From positions 1 to 60,238 of the forward strand of contig JAFWMD010000023.1 in the NCBI GenBank assembly GCA_017510725.1: a DNA stretch of 60,238 nt, given 5' to 3'. Shown piece by piece: positions 25,782 through 32,812 of this stretch; the first letter of the stretch is position 1, and each line of letters begins with the position of its first letter. A program made the position numbers and the translations under genes. Source of the stretch: Mogibacterium sp. Lineage in GTDB: Bacteria; Bacillota; Clostridia; Peptostreptococcales; Anaerovoracaceae. The notes under the pieces were generated by a model. It was not told the DNA's origin and did not search any database. It saw only the letters and a list, made by a program, of their open reading frames with translations.

Positions 25782-26726
25782 TCAGTGCCTTGCGCACTCG
25801 CCCGTCCGTCCGAGCATTATCTCAAGTCCGTGCTCAAGCGGGTGCATCAGGAACTCCAGGCACTCTCTGACCGCCTTCGGGCTTCCGGGCAGATTTATAA
25901 TGAGGGTATCCCTCCTGATGCCTGCCGTCGCTCTTGACAACATGGCCGTCGGTGTCTTGGTCATAGAATAAGCTCTTATCGCTTCAGCTATTCCCGGAGT
26001 CATTCGTTCGCATACTTCTGCAGTCGCTTCCGGAGTTCTGTCCCTCTTCGAAAAGCCTGTTCCGCCTGTCGTAAATATTACGTTTACCTGTCTCTGGTCG
26101 GCAAGCCTCATCAGTTCCCTCTTGAGCAGTGCCGGCTCATCGGGTATGAGCACTCCTTCTATCACTTTATATCCGGCTGCTGTAAGTATCTCGCCGATCA
26201 GCGGTCCGCTTTTGTCCTCACGCTCTCCGGCCGCGCCTTTGTCAGAAAGGGTTATCCATGCTGCCGTGAACGGCCTGTCCGGAGCAGCTTCTATCAGATC
26301 GATCTTATCACCGGCCTTCACAGTGCCTCCTTCAATGACCTCCGTGAACACACCCTCTCTTGGCATAATGCAGTCGCCTACCTGCTGATATATGGCACAG
26401 TGATCGTGGCATTCCTTTCCTATCTGCGTGAGTTCCAGAAGAGCATCGCCGATTCTGAACCTCGTACCAACAGGAAGATTTCTCAGATCAAAACCCTCAC
26501 AAATGATGTTCTCGCCAAAAGCACCAAAATCCACCTCAGCGCCTCTCTTTCGAAAGGCCTCTATCTTCTCGAGCGCAAGCAGGCTCACCTGTCTGTGCCA
26601 TTTTCCGGCGTGGGCATCTCCCTCGATGCCCCAGTCCGGGATGAGCTTTACAGAAGGCACTGCAGCCTTCTGTGTACCCTTCTTTTCACTTATACAAACA
26701 GCAATCACTTTGCCGGTATTTCCCAT
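25782..26726 (-). CDS. MOSC domain fused to MogA/MoaB-type adenylyltransferase
   Basis: 314 residues. The MOSC domain (about 5-145) has GIEGDAHAGKWHRQVSLLA, GAFGENII, IGKECHDHCAI and a Cys that usually carries a sulfane-type ligand. The MogA-like domain (about 152-310) has ITLSDKGAAGEREDKSGPLI, FTTGGTGFSKRDRTPEATA and INLPGSPKAVRECLE. MogA adenylylates molybdopterin for MoeA; MOSC domains bind or sulfurate the cofactor. The fusion supplies both in one chain. It sits between moaA and moeA, the order of the pathway. Start ATG with TAGGAGG; 4 nt after moaA. Confidence 0.93.
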   Translation of the reverse strand: MGNTGKVIAVCISEKKGTQKAAVPSVKLIPDWGIEGDAHAGKWHRQVSLLALEKIEAFRKRGAEVDFGAFGENIICEGFDLRNLPVGTRFRIGDALLELTQIGKECHDHCAIYQQVGDCIMPREGVFTEVIEGGTVKAGDKIDLIEAAPDRPFTAAWITLSDKGAAGEREDKSGPLIGEILTAAGYKVIEGVLIPDEPALLKRELMRLADQRQVNVIFTTGGTGFSKRDRTPEATAEVCERMTPGIAEAIRAYSMTKTPTAMLSRATAGIRRDTLIINLPGSPKAVRECLEFLMHPLEHGLEIMLGRTGECARH

Positions 26727-26730
26727 TCCT

Positions 26731-27705
26731 CTAGCCTCCTATCTGTGACATCAGACGGTGCTCCGTACGTCCGTCATCTTCAAAGTGTTTCTCATCAAAG
26801 CAGTGTTCCTCAGGCTTTTCGAGTATGGCTGTGCGTATTGCTTCTCTCAGCTCCATGTCCGTGCCTGCAAGATATGGTTTCAGATCCGTACCCGCTTCGT
26901 AACACAGGCATGGTTTGAGCTGTCCCTGTGATGTCAGCCTCACTCTGTTACACTCCGAGCAGAACTTGCCGCTGAGCGCGCTGATGAAACCTATTGCTCC
27001 GGGCACACCCGCTCTTCTGTAATATACAGCCGGCCCGTTTCCATGAACGCTGCTGTCCGGTTCAAGATCCGGCCATTTATCGCAAAGCATGCGAAGGATC
27101 TCCTCATTGGATACTCCTCTGGAGCTGTATCCTGCCCCTACAGGCATTATCTCGATGAAACGGACATCCACTCCATGAATGAATGCCATATCTGCCAGCC
27201 CGTTTATTTCATCCTCATTGAAGCCCTTCTGCATCAGGCAGTTCACCTTTGTCTTTATACCTGAAGCAGCAGACAGCTCAACAGATCTGAGAGTTTTTGC
27301 CAGCTCTCCCCCTCCGGTAATGTACGCAAACATTTCCGGATCCAGGGTATCAAGGCTTATGTTTATGCCGTCTACCCCAATCTCCTTAAGTTCATCTATA
27401 TAACGATCGAGCGTCTGTCCGTTCGTTGTGACCGTGACCTCTTCGATCCCGTCTGTCGCTTTGATGTTTCTTATCAGATCAGTACATCCGAGCCTCACAA
27501 AAGGCTCTCCGCCGGTGATTTTTATCCTGTTTATTCCAAGGTCTGCGGCAACCCTGCAGATACGTTCGATCTCTTCATAAGTAAGTATCTTGGACATGGA
27601 TACCTTTTCACAGCCATCAGGCATGCAGTACCTGCACCGCAGGTCGCACCTGTCTGTGATCGAAACACGCATATAATCTATTTTTCTGCCGTATTTATCA
27701 GTCAT
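26731..27705 (-). CDS. moaA: GTP 3',8-cyclase MoaA
   Basis: 324 residues, radical SAM enzyme. The SAM cluster is CDLRCRYCMP (near 18-27), followed by KITGGEPFVR. The second, substrate-binding cluster is CSECNRVRLTSQGQLKPC near 255-275. It makes the first pterin intermediate with MoaC. The usual MoaA C-terminal GG is present (residues SQIGG). Start ATG 27703-27705 follows the moaC stop by 2 nt and has no ribosome site of its own, so it is translationally coupled to moaC. Confidence 0.96.
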   Translation of the reverse strand: MTDKYGRKIDYMRVSITDRCDLRCRYCMPDGCEKVSMSKILTYEEIERICRVAADLGINRIKITGGEPFVRLGCTDLIRNIKATDGIEEVTVTTNGQTLDRYIDELKEIGVDGINISLDTLDPEMFAYITGGGELAKTLRSVELSAASGIKTKVNCLMQKGFNEDEINGLADMAFIHGVDVRFIEIMPVGAGYSSRGVSNEEILRMLCDKWPDLEPDSSVHGNGPAVYYRRAGVPGAIGFISALSGKFCSECNRVRLTSQGQLKPCLCYEAGTDLKPYLAGTDMELREAIRTAILEKPEEHCFDEKHFEDDGRTEHRLMSQIGG

Positions 27706-27707
27706 TA

Positions 27708-28181
27708 TCAGAATGTAAAGTCTCCGCTCTTGCCGCCTGTTTTTTCCACGAGATGTATGTTCTCTATGACCATGCGCTTATCTATGGCCTTGCACATGTC
27801 GTAAATGGTGATAAGTGTAACGCTGACACCTGTCAGTGCCTCCATCTCAACGCCTGTCTTTCCGTCAGTGACAGCTGTACAGATAGCTTTTATTGTACAT
27901 GCCTCCTCATCTGCCTCGAAAGTCACTTTCGCATTCGTCAGGCTTAAAGGATGGCACATCGGGATCAGATCTGATGTGCGCTTTGTTGCCATGATCCCGG
28001 CTGTCTGAGCAACAGTGAATACATCCCCCTTCTTTATCTTCTTACCGAGGACGGCGTCCATCACATCGCGGGAAACACTTATAGTTCCCTCAGCAGTCGC
28101 GCTTCTTCTGGTGATCTCCTTATCCGAAACATCGACCATGAAAGCGTTGCCCTTTTCATCAAAATGTGTGAATCCGTTCAT
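27708..28181 (-). CDS. moaC: Cyclic pyranopterin monophosphate synthase MoaC
   Basis: 157 residues from ATG 28179-28181 (MNGFTHFDEKG) with AAAGGGG. The longer frame overlaps the upstream gene and is not family-like. Motifs are DVSDKEITRRSATAEGTI, KGDVFTVAQTAGIMATKRT, IPMCHPL, KTGVEMEALTGVSVTLITIYDMCKA and KTGGKSGDF. It converts the MoaA product to cyclic pyranopterin monophosphate. The ATG overlaps the TGA of the flavoprotein gene (ATGA), tying the two together. Confidence 0.96.
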   Translation of the reverse strand: MNGFTHFDEKGNAFMVDVSDKEITRRSATAEGTISVSRDVMDAVLGKKIKKGDVFTVAQTAGIMATKRTSDLIPMCHPLSLTNAKVTFEADEEACTIKAICTAVTDGKTGVEMEALTGVSVTLITIYDMCKAIDKRMVIENIHLVEKTGGKSGDFTF

Positions 28182-29593
28182 TTCTGTTCCCCTTTCACGA
28201 TCAGATCCGTTATGCGTCTGCGGCACCTGCTTCCCTGGCATTTTCCAAAGCCTGCGCCTGTGCGCCTTTTGACAGACTCGAAGTCATGCGCGCCTCTTTT
28301 TACAGCCTCCAGTATCTCCGCTTTCGTAACATCCATGCATGAGCAGATGACCTCACCGTATGCGCTGTCCCTGCCTATAAGTTCAGCACGTTCATCATAA
28401 CTGAGGTCACGCGCCCTGGTTATCGCCTTTCTGTGCGGATCAAAGGCTGCGTTTGGATCCGTTTTCCCCGCATGCGCAGCTGCCCTTTCAGCAACCATCT
28501 TACCAAGTTCGTTTGAGAAAGTCAGTCCCGGAGTTTTTATTCCAATCAGGCTGAAAAGACCGTCATCCTCAGTTATCCTTATATCCTTTATGTTGTCTTC
28601 TCTCTTTATTACATCGCCCTCACTGAGCGAAACGTAATATGGGTTCGGTCTTAGAGAACCGAAAGTCCTTATCTGCCTGCTGAGATCGGCTTCAGGTACT
28701 ATTTCTGCGCACAGTTCCTTAAGGGCATCCAGTCCGCCCCGGTCAGTCCTCATGCCGCACTCCTGAACCTCTTTTTCCGATGCCTCTCTGTTTGTAGGAC
28801 CTATAAGAAGATTACCGTCTACAGTCGGAACGAGAGTGAGCCCCTTTCCGTCCTCTCCTTCATGGAAGATCACATGATCTACGACGCTGCCCGCTGACCT
28901 GTCTAGCACAATATAATCGGCTGCTGTAGGAAAGAGTCTGATAAGAGGTTTTTCGCTCATCTCTCTGATGCTGTCCGATGAAAGCCCGGCTGCGTTTACT
29001 ACCGTCTTCGCAAAGTATGTCTCTCCCTGCGTTTCTACAGTAAAACCGCTGTCATTTCTTTTTACATCAGTTACGCAGCTGCCGAATATGAACTGCGCTC
29101 CGTTATCTCTCGCATTCTCATAGGCAGCTATGCATAGCTCCCATGGATCGACTGTGCCTGTTTCTGAAGAGTACAGCGCGCTCGTTATGCCTTTTGCAAG
29201 CACGGGTTCCATGGCTTCGGCTTCGCTTCCGCTCAGAAGTCTCAGCCCCTTTACGCCGCCTTCGATGCCGTCCCTGTACTTGCGTGCAATGACAGCATCA
29301 GCTTTCGGACCGTAGCTTATCATAAGCGAACCCGGACGTCTGAAAGGCACTTCGAGCTCGCTGCATAGCCTGTCGAACTCTTCGTTGGCCTGCACGCAGA
29401 GCTTGTGCTTTTCTGATCCGGGCTTATGGTCGTAACCGCTGTAAATGATGCCTGTATTGGCTTTGGATATGCCGCGGCAAACATCGTCCTCCTTTTCGAG
29501 GACGATGACGTCAATGTCATATCTGGTCAGGTTTCTTGCAGTGAAGCACCCGAGCAGACCCGCACCTATAATCATCACATCCGTTTTTATCAT
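28178..29593 (-). CDS. GlpA/LhgO-like FAD oxidoreductase with BFD [2Fe-2S] domain
   Basis: 471 residues from ATG 29591-29593 (MIKTDVMIIGAG) with AAAGGCGG. A DAO-type FAD fold (GAGLLGCFTARNL, SKANTGIIYSGYDHKPGS) is followed by a C-terminal BFD-like domain with Cys spacing CSC-x30-CQGSRC, the [2Fe-2S] site of GlpA-type dehydrogenases. The family oxidises sn-glycerol-3-phosphate or 2-hydroxyacids; I cannot choose between them. It heads the Mo-cofactor operon with an ATGA overlap to moaC, which is unusual. A second flavoprotein is divergent across a 96-nt gap and resembles the usual GlpB-type or NAD-linked partner. Confidence 0.85.
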   Translation of the reverse strand: MIKTDVMIIGAGLLGCFTARNLTRYDIDVIVLEKEDDVCRGISKANTGIIYSGYDHKPGSEKHKLCVQANEEFDRLCSELEVPFRRPGSLMISYGPKADAVIARKYRDGIEGGVKGLRLLSGSEAEAMEPVLAKGITSALYSSETGTVDPWELCIAAYENARDNGAQFIFGSCVTDVKRNDSGFTVETQGETYFAKTVVNAAGLSSDSIREMSEKPLIRLFPTAADYIVLDRSAGSVVDHVIFHEGEDGKGLTLVPTVDGNLLIGPTNREASEKEVQECGMRTDRGGLDALKELCAEIVPEADLSRQIRTFGSLRPNPYYVSLSEGDVIKREDNIKDIRITEDDGLFSLIGIKTPGLTFSNELGKMVAERAAAHAGKTDPNAAFDPHRKAITRARDLSYDERAELIGRDSAYGEVICSCMDVTKAEILEAVKRGAHDFESVKRRTGAGFGKCQGSRCRRRITDLIVKGEQK

Positions 29594-29620
29594 CTGCCGC
29601 CTTTCCTTTTTCCATTTGTA

Positions 29621-29649
29621 AATATATCTCATTTGCAGATGAGCTTCAA
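29621..29649 (-). promoter_or_regulatory. Promoter of the flavoprotein-moaC operon with dyad in the spacer
   Basis: On the minus strand TTGAAG (29644-29649) and TATATT (29621-29626) are exactly 17 nt apart, a good housekeeping promoter 28 nt before the start codon. The spacer is a near-perfect 16-bp inverted repeat (29628-29643; CTCAT arms around TTGCAG), a likely operator. Confidence 0.6.
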
Positions 29650-29662
29650 TCGTGTTAGCATT
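29634..29662 (+). promoter_or_regulatory. Divergent promoter for the plus-strand flavoprotein
   Basis: TTGCAG (29634-29639) and TAGCAT (29657-29662) are 17 nt apart and sit 28 nt before the ATG at 29690. The -35 lies inside the dyad used by the opposite promoter, so one regulator could control both. Between promoter and start, ATGGCACAA is repeated 21 nt apart (29669 and 29690). Confidence 0.45.
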
Positions 29663-29689
29663 TTGAAAATGGCACAAAGGATCTTAAAT

Positions 29690-30625
29690 ATGGCACAAGT
29701 TGGAACAGTCAAAACGGATATACTGATAGTAGGCGGCGGTGCAGCGGGAATGGCTGCTGCAGCTGCGGCTTCTTCTTCGGGTGTTTCGGTGACAGTCGCA
29801 GATGACAGAGAGATTCCGGGAGGCGTACTGAACCAGTGCGTCCACAGCGGTTTCGGCCTTGGCAGATACGGAAAAGAGATGACCGGACCGGAGTACGCTG
29901 ACGAAGAATTCAGGCGTTTTGATGAGTCATCTGCGATCTATATGCCGGGCTGCCGTGTGCTGTCTCTGTTTCCGGACAAAACGGCGCTGGTATCGTCTAC
30001 GGACGGGCTCAGCAGGATCAGCTTTGACGAATGCATACTCGCTGCAGGATGCATGGAAAGATCCCTGTGGTCGCTTCCGGTATCGGGAACAAGGCCTGAA
30101 GGAGTATATACCGCCGGAGAAGCACAGGAAATGATCGAACTGGGTGGATTCGACATAGGCAGCCGAATTTTCATTCTGGGCAGCGGCGACATCGGACAGA
30201 TAATGGCACGCAGATTCGTCCAGCTTGGAAAGACTGTGGTCTGCATGGCCGAACAGAACGACCACATCGGCGGAATGAAGCGCAATCAGGAGGAATGCAT
30301 ACGAGCGTATGATATCCCGGTATTACTTAATTCCACTGTGACTGAGATACACGGCTATCCCGCTCTTACGGGAGTAACACTTCATCATCTCGACAGCGGC
30401 AAAAATGAATTAATCGGATGTGATACCCTTATAACGGCTCTCGGACTGGAGCCGGATAAATCTCTTGCAGAGGGATTAGAGACAGCGGACGGGTATCCGC
30501 AATGGCTGCACTTCTGCGGAAATGCCGACTTCGTGCATGAGATCGCAGACAGTGCTTCAGCACAGGGGGAAAAGCTCGGTATCACCGTTGCCGGGCGCAT
30601 ACTGAACAAAAGAAAAGAGGTATGA
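29690..30625 (+). CDS. FAD-dependent oxidoreductase (GlpB/HcnB-like partner)
   Basis: 311 residues from ATG 29690 (MAQVGTVKTDILIVGGG), placed by AAAGGAT at 29677 and by the promoter at 29634-29662; an ATG 21 nt upstream is too close to the promoter. GGGAAGMAAAAAA is the FAD loop, GGVLNQCVHSGFGL a redox-type Cys region, and ILGSGDIGQIMARRF the NAD(P) loop. Pyridine-nucleotide-disulfide fold without the CxxxxC pair. In clostridial gene sets such proteins pair with GlpA-like chains carrying a BFD domain, and here that gene is divergent. Probably the NAD- or flavodoxin-linked half of a heteromeric dehydrogenase; inference. Confidence 0.82.
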   Translation: MAQVGTVKTDILIVGGGAAGMAAAAAASSSGVSVTVADDREIPGGVLNQCVHSGFGLGRYGKEMTGPEYADEEFRRFDESSAIYMPGCRVLSLFPDKTALVSSTDGLSRISFDECILAAGCMERSLWSLPVSGTRPEGVYTAGEAQEMIELGGFDIGSRIFILGSGDIGQIMARRFVQLGKTVVCMAEQNDHIGGMKRNQEECIRAYDIPVLLNSTVTEIHGYPALTGVTLHHLDSGKNELIGCDTLITALGLEPDKSLAEGLETADGYPQWLHFCGNADFVHEIADSASAQGEKLGITVAGRILNKRKEV

Positions 30626-30626
30626 G

Positions 30627-31313
30627 ATGGCAGAGATAAAACCAAGACACAGCAGAAACATCCCTGCCCTGTCCGAGGCGGACATGGAAAAGCTTGCAGG
30701 GAGCAAGGTCCTCGTAGTGGGCTGCGGCGGACTCGGCGGCAATATAATCGAATATCTTGCCAGGGCCGGAGTCGGTGCGCTTAAAGTAGTTGACGGCGAT
30801 GTATTTGAAGAATCAAACCTCAACAGACAGATACTGAGTACTTCTGAGAACATTGGCCAGAAGAAGGCTCTTGCAGCTGCTGAACGCGTCAGGGCTGTTG
30901 ACCCTTCCATAGATGTCACCCCGGTATGTGAGTTTCTTACAAAAGAAAACGCATCCGCACTGATGGCGGATGCGGATCTGGTCGTTGATGCTCTCGATAA
31001 CGCTGCCGCAAGACTCGTTCTTGAGGACGCTGCTGCTGAAGCAGGACTCGCGATAGTTCATGGTGCCATCTGCGGATGGGACCTGCAGGCAATGCTTGTG
31101 CCGCCGGGTTCGGGGCTTCTGCACCAGATGTATCCCGAAGGCTATACGCCTGCATCAAAGACTTCCCTGCCCGTAACTCCGGCAATATGCGCTGCGATAG
31201 AGGCATCGACAGCTATCAGATATCTCTGCGGCCTGGATGTGCCGCTCGAGAAAAGCCTGCTGATCGGCTCAATCGCCGATATGAGTTATGACATCATTCA
31301 CTTTGCAGATTGA
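30627..31313 (+). CDS. ThiF/MoeB/HesA family adenylyltransferase
   Basis: 228 residues. An ATP-binding Rossmann fold has VVGCGGLGGNIIEYLARAGVG, followed by DGDVFEESNLNRQIL (the Arg that contacts ATP) and DLVVDALDNAAARLVLEDAA. The CxxC zinc pairs of MoeB are not evident. Members adenylylate the C-terminal Gly-Gly of MoaD or ThiS proteins. Two MoaD-like proteins ending in GG are encoded at 34714 and 53844 and are plausible substrates. It starts 1 nt after the flavoprotein stop and overlaps the convergent LysR gene by 20 nt. Confidence 0.88.
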   Translation: MAEIKPRHSRNIPALSEADMEKLAGSKVLVVGCGGLGGNIIEYLARAGVGALKVVDGDVFEESNLNRQILSTSENIGQKKALAAAERVRAVDPSIDVTPVCEFLTKENASALMADADLVVDALDNAAARLVLEDAAAEAGLAIVHGAICGWDLQAMLVPPGSGLLHQMYPEGYTPASKTSLPVTPAICAAIEASTAIRYLCGLDVPLEKSLLIGSIADMSYDIIHFAD

Positions 31314-32175
31314 AGTAATCTATCATTGACTTTCTGAAGGCACCTCCCAGTATGGAGAGGTGCTTTTCTCTTTTGAAGCATGCCTTCATCTGTCTTGAAA
31401 ACCTGTCATCAGTCAGGTGAAGCAGTTTGATCCTGCTGTCATTGCGGTAAATCTCCGCGCTCCCCTCCGGAACAAATCCGCAGGCAATGCCATTGGATAT
31501 CATCTGCCTGTGAAGATCTCTCGAATCCACAAAGTTGACCGAACTCATCTTCACGGTCTGCGCGAGGCAAACGTGGTAAGGATACTCATACTCCAGCTTA
31601 TGGTTAAGAAACAACATCGGAAGTCCATCCATCAGCTTGACAGGCAGCGATACCCTCTCAGCCAGAGGATTATCGTTCCTGACGGCAAACAGGTATTTTT
31701 CGGTATAGAAGTCTATGCCTTTGAACTTTCGGTACTTGAGCTCGTCAGGATAGATGATAAGGTCATATTTATTGATGTCAGGCAGTTCATCTCCGTCAGG
31801 AATCGTATCTACTGCATATTCCACTTCAGGATAAGAGACCTTGAAAATCGACATGAAAGTGAACAGGTGCGGATTGGTTCCCACAGCACAAATCTTTATA
31901 AGATTGTCATCACCTGTCGACATGTGCCTGAGATCCTTTGTAACGGTCTCCGTTTCCTGAAGAATGCGGTCGCAGCTCTGGAGAAATCTCTTTCCGGTAT
32001 CGTTAAGAACCAGCTTTTTGCCGTGTCTGTCAAAAAGCTTCGTTCCCAGCTCTTCCTCAAGCGTGAAAATGTTCTTTGAAATCGAAGACTGCGAGGTGTG
32101 CATCAGCTCCGCTGCCCTCGAAACATTCTCCAGCTTGGCCACTATTGCGAAATATCTCAAATTCTGTATGTTCAT
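31294..32175 (-). CDS. LysR family transcriptional regulator
   Basis: 293 residues from ATG 32173-32175 (MNIQNLRYFAIVAKLENVSR), the usual LysR opening. The helix-turn-helix is about residues 17-38 (SRAAELMHTSQSSISKNIFTLEEELG), followed by LFDRHGKKLVLNDTGKRF. The effector domain is about 90-290. The ribosome site is weak and a longer frame to 32229 is possible. It is divergent from the ferredoxin-AOR operon, and the 166-nt gap holds a 32-bp dyad. The layout predicts that it controls that operon, perhaps sensing an aldehyde or its acid. Confidence 0.92.
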   Translation of the reverse strand: MNIQNLRYFAIVAKLENVSRAAELMHTSQSSISKNIFTLEEELGTKLFDRHGKKLVLNDTGKRFLQSCDRILQETETVTKDLRHMSTGDDNLIKICAVGTNPHLFTFMSIFKVSYPEVEYAVDTIPDGDELPDINKYDLIIYPDELKYRKFKGIDFYTEKYLFAVRNDNPLAERVSLPVKLMDGLPMLFLNHKLEYEYPYHVCLAQTVKMSSVNFVDSRDLHRQMISNGIACGFVPEGSAEIYRNDSRIKLLHLTDDRFSRQMKACFKREKHLSILGGAFRKSMIDYFNLQSE

Positions 32176-32247
32176 GATGCCTGAATTATATTCTGTGCTT
32201 ATTCCAAAAAGCAATATGGAACGCATCATCCGATATTATTTTGAGGA

Positions 32248-32279
32248 ATATCTTTGTATTAAAATAAATACGTAGATAT
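32248..32279. promoter_or_regulatory. 32-bp nested inverted repeat, candidate LysR operator
   Basis: The arms ATATCTnnGTATT (32248-32260) and AATACnnAGATAT (32267-32279) are perfect complements apart from the two n positions, around a six-base centre AAAATA. It contains T-N11-A matches typical of LysR sites and lies 73 nt upstream of the LysR start and 63 nt upstream of the ferredoxin ATG. Confidence 0.55.
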
Positions 32280-32341
32280 TAGTTCTTTTATAAAAAGTAT
32301 TTATAAGGGAGGTGAAGGGCCTTTTTTGTGCCCGCGATATT

Positions 32342-32812
32342 ATGAAACAGTTAGTGATAAAGCCGGAAAAGTGCATCGGCTGCCGTACATGCGAACTTGC
32401 ATGTTCATTCGGCCACTATGGTGAGTTCAACCCTAAGTACGCCAATGTACATGTATTCGAGTATGAGAAAGCTGCTGTAGCCATTCCGATGATGTGCCTT
32501 CAGTGTGAAGAGCCTTCATGCATGAAGGTATGTCCTGTTAAAGCCATCACCCGTAATGAGTACAACGCGGTTGTCATCAATTACAACAAGTGCATCGGCT
32601 GCAAGATGTGCGAGAATGCATGCCCGCTCGGCAACATCTCGTATCATCCTACTCTCAAGAAGGTATTCAAGTGCGACCTGTGCGACGGTGATCCTAAATG
32701 CGTCAAGTTCTGCCCTGGTCACGCGCTCGAATTCGTAGATACGGATGCTATCCACGATAAGAGGGCTGCAGTAAGCGCACAGTACAGAGATCTTATCGGA
32801 GAGGAGGCGTAA
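32342..32812 (+). CDS. Four-cluster ferredoxin subunit of tungsten aldehyde oxidoreductase (WorS-like)
   Basis: 156 residues from ATG 32342 (MKQLVIKPEKCIGCRTCELA). Four Cys groups fit four [4Fe-4S] centres: CIGCRTCELAC, CLQCEEPSCMKVC, CIGCKMCENAC and CDLCDGDPKCVKFC. This is the small electron-transfer subunit found beside bacterial AORs. A strong GGGAGGTGA (32309-32317) lies 25 nt from the ATG, too far; the gap contains GGGC...GCCC (32317-32332) that could fold and shorten it. A GTG at 32312 in frame is an alternative but overlaps the ribosome site. It joins the AOR gene by a TAATG overlap. Confidence 0.9.
   Translation: MKQLVIKPEKCIGCRTCELACSFGHYGEFNPKYANVHVFEYEKAAVAIPMMCLQCEEPSCMKVCPVKAITRNEYNAVVINYNKCIGCKMCENACPLGNISYHPTLKKVFKCDLCDGDPKCVKFCPGHALEFVDTDAIHDKRAAVSAQYRDLIGEEA

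Noticed and set aside
29594-29689. Moco or Wco riboswitch before the cofactor operon
   Set aside because: The predicted start site leaves a leader of only about 20-25 nt, too short for the riboswitch fold.
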